NCBI GenBank assembly: GCA_043762265.1
Contig: JAYUMV010000239.1
Location: 1 to 64,000 of the forward strand
DNA from: JANXLO01 sp043762265
GTDB lineage: Bacteria; Armatimonadota; Chthonomonadetes; Chthonomonadales; Chthonomonadaceae
Direction of reading: 5' to 3'
Length of the DNA: 64,000 nucleotides
Translations under genes and position numbers: made by a program
The notes under the pieces: generated by a model
What the model was told of the DNA's origin: nothing
Database searches by the model: none
Seen by the model: only the letters and a program-made list of their open reading frames with translations
Shown: piece after piece, positions 61,244-64,000 of the stretch
Numbering within the stretch: the stretch's first letter is position 1
Layout of the letters: the number at the start of each line of letters is the position of its first letter

Positions 61244-62101
61244 ATGAAACAAAGAGGTTTTACACTCATCGAACTACTGGTTGTCATCGCTATTATCGCC
61301 ATTCTTGCGGCGATTCTCTTCCCTGTCTTTGCTCAGGCACGCGGCAAGGCGCGACAGGCGTCCTGTACGTCCAATGTCAAGCAGCTTTCGCTGGGGTACA
61401 TGATGTACGTGCAGGACTATGATGAGACCTTTCCGTTCTGGAACTGGGGCGATTCCTCCGGCGCTGGCAGCCGAACCCCCAACCACTTCGAGTCCTACTG
61501 GGTCAACGCCATCTATCCCTATGTCAAGAATGGCGCGGTCTTTGCCTGTCCCAGTGCCAACGACGATAGCACCGTTCGCCAGAACCTGCTATGGGGCTGG
61601 CTCAGCAGCGCCCAACTCCCCACCTCCGGTATCGTGCCCGCGCTGCTGGATGTGCCGATCAGCTACGGCATCAGCGAGCCGTTGGAGTCGGGCAACGTTT
61701 GCGGTCAAGACGGCAACCACAAAGGCTGTTCCGTAGCAAGCCTGCCGACACCCGCCAACACGATGATCGTGGCCGATTGCAACACCGGCCTTACCACCGG
61801 ATGGAGCCCCAGCAGCTCCGACCCGAACGATCCGCTGCACCACTACATCATCTCTCGTGTTGCCTATCCCAACACCCCTCCGGGCTGCTGGGGCACTACC
61901 GCCACCTGCGGGGCCGCTCAGGTGGATGTAGGCGACCTTCGCTCCGACATCAACGCCAATTTCCCCTCCTTTGACAAGCAGACCCGCCACTCAGGCGGTA
62001 ATACCATCGGGTATGCCGACGGGCATGTCAAGTTTCTCAAGGATAACCGTACTACCTGGGATCTATACACCGGATATACGGGGCCGGGCAGTTCGCTCTA
62101 A
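61244..62101 (+). CDS. DUF1559 prepilin-type protein
   Basis: 285 aa. Type IV prepilin/pseudopilin signal MKQRGFTLIELL with cleavage expected after G5 and Glu at mature position 5. The DUF1559 body includes SCTSNVKQLSLGYMMYVQDY and ends with the family's HSGGNTIGYADGHVKFL block. Such proteins are multiplied in Planctomycetes and Armatimonadota. AAGGAG precedes the ATG. It is followed by a small membrane protein, a TPR lipoprotein and a CRTAC1 lipoprotein in the same direction. Confidence 0.95.
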   Translation: MKQRGFTLIELLVVIAIIAILAAILFPVFAQARGKARQASCTSNVKQLSLGYMMYVQDYDETFPFWNWGDSSGAGSRTPNHFESYWVNAIYPYVKNGAVFACPSANDDSTVRQNLLWGWLSSAQLPTSGIVPALLDVPISYGISEPLESGNVCGQDGNHKGCSVASLPTPANTMIVADCNTGLTTGWSPSSSDPNDPLHHYIISRVAYPNTPPGCWGTTATCGAAQVDVGDLRSDINANFPSFDKQTRHSGGNTIGYADGHVKFLKDNRTTWDLYTGYTGPGSSL

Positions 62102-62176
62102 CGAGTTCTGCGCTATCGCAGGGAACTCACTCCGCCGGCGCTTCACGCCGGCGGGGATATGTCGATGAGGAGACAG

Positions 62177-62440
62177 ATGATGAAACAGAATGTACCGGCC
62201 ACCGTGGGTGTGGTGATCGCAGTCATCATGGGGTTGTTGGTGGTGTTTTTTGGGTGGCGCAAGGTCTCAGGCAGCGATAACGATGTGACCCAGGAGTCGA
62301 TCAAGCGTTATCAGGATATGTCCAAGCAGAGATTTGGGGACGGCTCCAACGGGGGAGGCCCTCAGCAGATGACGCATGGCGCCCCGCCCGCCAACAGCTC
62401 CAACAACCCGCCGGCCAACACCGCGGGCAATCCACAATAG
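62177..62440 (+). CDS. Small single-span membrane protein
   Basis: 87 aa. One transmembrane helix (VGVVIAVIMGLLVVFFGW, about 9-26) followed by a Gly/Asn/Pro-rich tail (NSSNNPPANTAGNPQ) outside the membrane. ATG 62177 has GAGGAG before it, and ATG 62180 is an alternative. No family recognised. Its place between the prepilin and the TPR lipoprotein suggests a role in the same surface apparatus (inference). Confidence 0.75.
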   Translation: MMKQNVPATVGVVIAVIMGLLVVFFGWRKVSGSDNDVTQESIKRYQDMSKQRFGDGSNGGGPQQMTHGAPPANSSNNPPANTAGNPQ

Positions 62441-62518
62441 CGCCAGACATCGTGCTCGGATCCGGATAGGGGGTCGTTCTCTCAAATGTGTCGGCGCCCA
62501 CCAGAAAGCAACGAGGAA

Positions 62519-63790
62519 ATGGTACACGTTTTTTGGCGTCGAAACGTGCCGACAGGGGGGATTTTCTGCCTCCTGGCGCTTTGCGGCTGCTCGCATCCTG
62601 CGGTGGTGCCCACACGCCCAACCTCTCCCCCTCCCACAGCGGCCGCATCGCCCCGGGTCGAAGCGCCTTCGGTCGCCCGACCGGTTACGCGCCAGGATCT
62701 CGATGCGGCGCTGCAGGCCGTGCATGCAGCCCCCCACAGCAGCGCTGCCTATCTGCGCCTCGCAGATGCCTATCTGGCGCTCGAACAGGGCGCGGACGGT
62801 GCGAATGCGCTGCGCCGGGCCGCCGAGCTTGACCCGCAGTCCCAGATTCCTCTTTTGGACCTGGCGCGCCTGTATAAGGAGGCGGGGAGGTATGAGGACC
62901 GCGAATGCAACGTTCTGCGTCGTCTGATCGCGCTTCACACGCAGAATTCGCTGGTCTACCTGCGCCTCGGCCAGATCTATCTGGGCCTCAACTGGCTGGA
63001 ACCGGCGCGGCCCCTACTGGACACATCGCTCAAACTGAACCCAACCTCAACGCCAGGGCAGATAGAGATGGCGCACGCTCTATTTCTGAGAGGCAATGTG
63101 AATCAGGCTATCAGCTTACTGCAGGCCCTCCACCACAAGGCGGTCGGCGACACCGTTATTGCCAATCTCCTGGGCCAGTATCACCTTGCGATGCACGATT
63201 TTCCCGCAGCCGAGGCGGTTTTGCGGGAGACCCTGCGCCTTCAACCCTCCGATAGAGACCTTCAGGTAGAGTTAGCTTTCGTCCTGATGCAGCAGAACCG
63301 TCCCGAGGTTCTTCCCGAAGCCATCTCGCTGTTGCAGGGGGTCATCGCTTCGGGGCAGCGTCAGGTCGAAGGCTATACCTGGCTGGGACGCATCTATGAA
63401 AACCAGAACCGGACGGCGGAGGCGATCGTCTCCTACGAGAACGCGGTACGGCTGCAGCCTTCCTTCGAGAATGTCTCCATGGCCTTGGGACGGCTCTACC
63501 TGAGGCAGGGCAAGAAGCAGGACGGAGAGCGACTGGTACACTTCTATCAGGAGATCAAACAAAATTCCGCCGACTACTCCCTCACGCGCGAACTTCTGGC
63601 GCAGCACCCTGACGATGCGAAGGCACACGCCAAAGTCGCCGGGTGGTACATGCGCATGAAAGAGTATCAGAACGCGATTATGGAGTGGAAGAAAGTGCTG
63701 GAGTTGCGCCCCGGCGATGCGACCGCGCGCCGACAACTCATCACCGCACTTTCAGCTACAGGCAGGGTCACCGAGGCCAGGGCACTCTGA
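62519..63790 (+). CDS. TPR-repeat lipoprotein
   Basis: 423 aa from ATG 62519. Lipobox LLALCGC at the end of a short signal peptide. At least eight TPRs (e.g. AAYLRLADAYLALEQGADGAN, VIANLLGQYHLAMHDFPAAEA, WLGRIYENQNRTAEAIVSYEN, AKVAGWYMRMKEYQNAIMEWK). ATG 62486 would add 11 residues before the signal peptide. It is followed five nt later by a CRTAC1-type lipoprotein gene, a common pairing in this group of bacteria. Confidence 0.85.
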   Translation: MVHVFWRRNVPTGGIFCLLALCGCSHPAVVPTRPTSPPPTAAASPRVEAPSVARPVTRQDLDAALQAVHAAPHSSAAYLRLADAYLALEQGADGANALRRAAELDPQSQIPLLDLARLYKEAGRYEDRECNVLRRLIALHTQNSLVYLRLGQIYLGLNWLEPARPLLDTSLKLNPTSTPGQIEMAHALFLRGNVNQAISLLQALHHKAVGDTVIANLLGQYHLAMHDFPAAEAVLRETLRLQPSDRDLQVELAFVLMQQNRPEVLPEAISLLQGVIASGQRQVEGYTWLGRIYENQNRTAEAIVSYENAVRLQPSFENVSMALGRLYLRQGKKQDGERLVHFYQEIKQNSADYSLTRELLAQHPDDAKAHAKVAGWYMRMKEYQNAIMEWKKVLELRPGDATARRQLITALSATGRVTEARAL

Positions 63791-63795
63791 TCAGG

Positions 63796-64000
63796 ATGGC
63801 ACGACAGACGTCATCACCCCGTCGCAACTCCGTCCGCCTGCTGGTTGGTCTATGGATCAGTGGGACGGTTTACGGTTGTGGAACGGCACCCCCTCCCCCC
63901 TCCGCATCCGGAGAGCATGCCGCCCAACAGAAGGCGCTGGCAGCCGACCGATCCGTCCGCTTTGTGGATATTTCCAAATCGGCTGGCATCCACTTCACGC
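63796..64000 (+). CDS. CRTAC1-type lipoprotein, N-terminal part (cut by window end)
   Basis: The first 68 codons are visible. Signal peptide with GTVYGCG lipobox, a Pro/Ser/Ala linker, then RFVDISKSAGIHFT, the standard opening of FG-GAP/ASPIC CRTAC1 proteins and closely like the opening of the protein at 57769. The gene starts five nt after the TPR lipoprotein gene, so it is in the same transcript. Confidence 0.85.
   Translation, partial: MARQTSSPRRNSVRLLVGLWISGTVYGCGTAPPPPSASGEHAAQQKALAADRSVRFVDISKSAGIHFT

Noticed and set aside
61140..61244. 34-codon open frame overlapping the prepilin start
   Set aside because: The ATG has no upstream ribosome site and the peptide is not recognisable. Its stop overlapping the prepilin ATG is likely coincidence.
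1..64000. CRISPR array, insertion sequence, or toxin-antitoxin pair
   Set aside because: I found no regularly spaced repeats, no transposase and no recognisable toxin or antitoxin by reading the window.

Overview
The window reads as a GC-rich chromosome segment (about 60% G+C by eye) from a free-living Gram-negative-type bacterium. Three PEP-CTERM proteins, many lipoproteins, a DUF1559 prepilin, ASPIC/FG-GAP (CRTAC1-type) lipoproteins, large BTAD-NB-ARC-TPR regulators and a LacI regulator together suggest Armatimonadota (Capsulimonas-like). This is inference from gene content; no rRNA is present to confirm it.

Layout. 0-10 kb: a secreted sulfatase, a decayed NB-ARC regulator, a HAF-repeat PEP-CTERM protein, an intact BTAD-NB-ARC-TPR regulator and a PEP-CTERM protein. 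10-14.5 kb: a DUF885 peptidase-like protein, a metallo-beta-lactamase-fold hydrolase and a GNAT acetyltransferase. 13.6-17.1 kb: a minus-strand five-gene unit (PEP-CTERM protein, three tail-collar proteins, one Tat-exported protein) behind a promoter with a perfect CRP-type palindrome at -41.5. 17-26 kb: a YVTN/phosphoesterase, a second giant regulator and three genes of unknown function. 26-33 kb: a frameshifted ankyrin gene, a von Willebrand lipoprotein pair, an aldo/keto reductase, a GNAT enzyme and small secreted proteins. 33.6-36.7 kb: a third giant regulator. 36.9-47 kb is core: sucC, an ECF sigma factor, a TatD nuclease, a PIG-L/nadD/rsfS/TPR operon, tRNA-Ser(GGA) and thrS with a long leader. 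47-55 kb: a phosphoesterase, a DinB pseudogene, an M24 peptidase, an epimerase, a Gfo/Idh/MocA oxidoreductase and a HEAT-repeat protein. 55-64 kb: two terpene-cyclase-like repeat proteins (one broken), a CRTAC1 lipoprotein, an autoregulated LacI gene, and a prepilin/TPR/CRTAC1 cluster cut by the window end.

Main discovery candidate. Each of the three intact BTAD-NB-ARC-TPR regulators is followed on the same strand by a gene for an exported protein. In each of the three gaps there are 8-bp direct repeats with an 11-bp period, then 9 nt, then a -10-like hexamer. The repeats are perfect in two cases and imperfect in one. This is the architecture bound by Streptomyces antibiotic regulatory proteins (SARPs), which share the BTAD DNA-binding module. 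I propose locally paired STAND regulator/exported-protein units: a SARP-type switch used for surface proteins rather than antibiotics.

The window also holds several decaying genes: the NB-ARC remnant, ankyrin, DinB and a terpene-cyclase-like gene. The HAF-repeat gene has no canonical start codon for its signal peptide.
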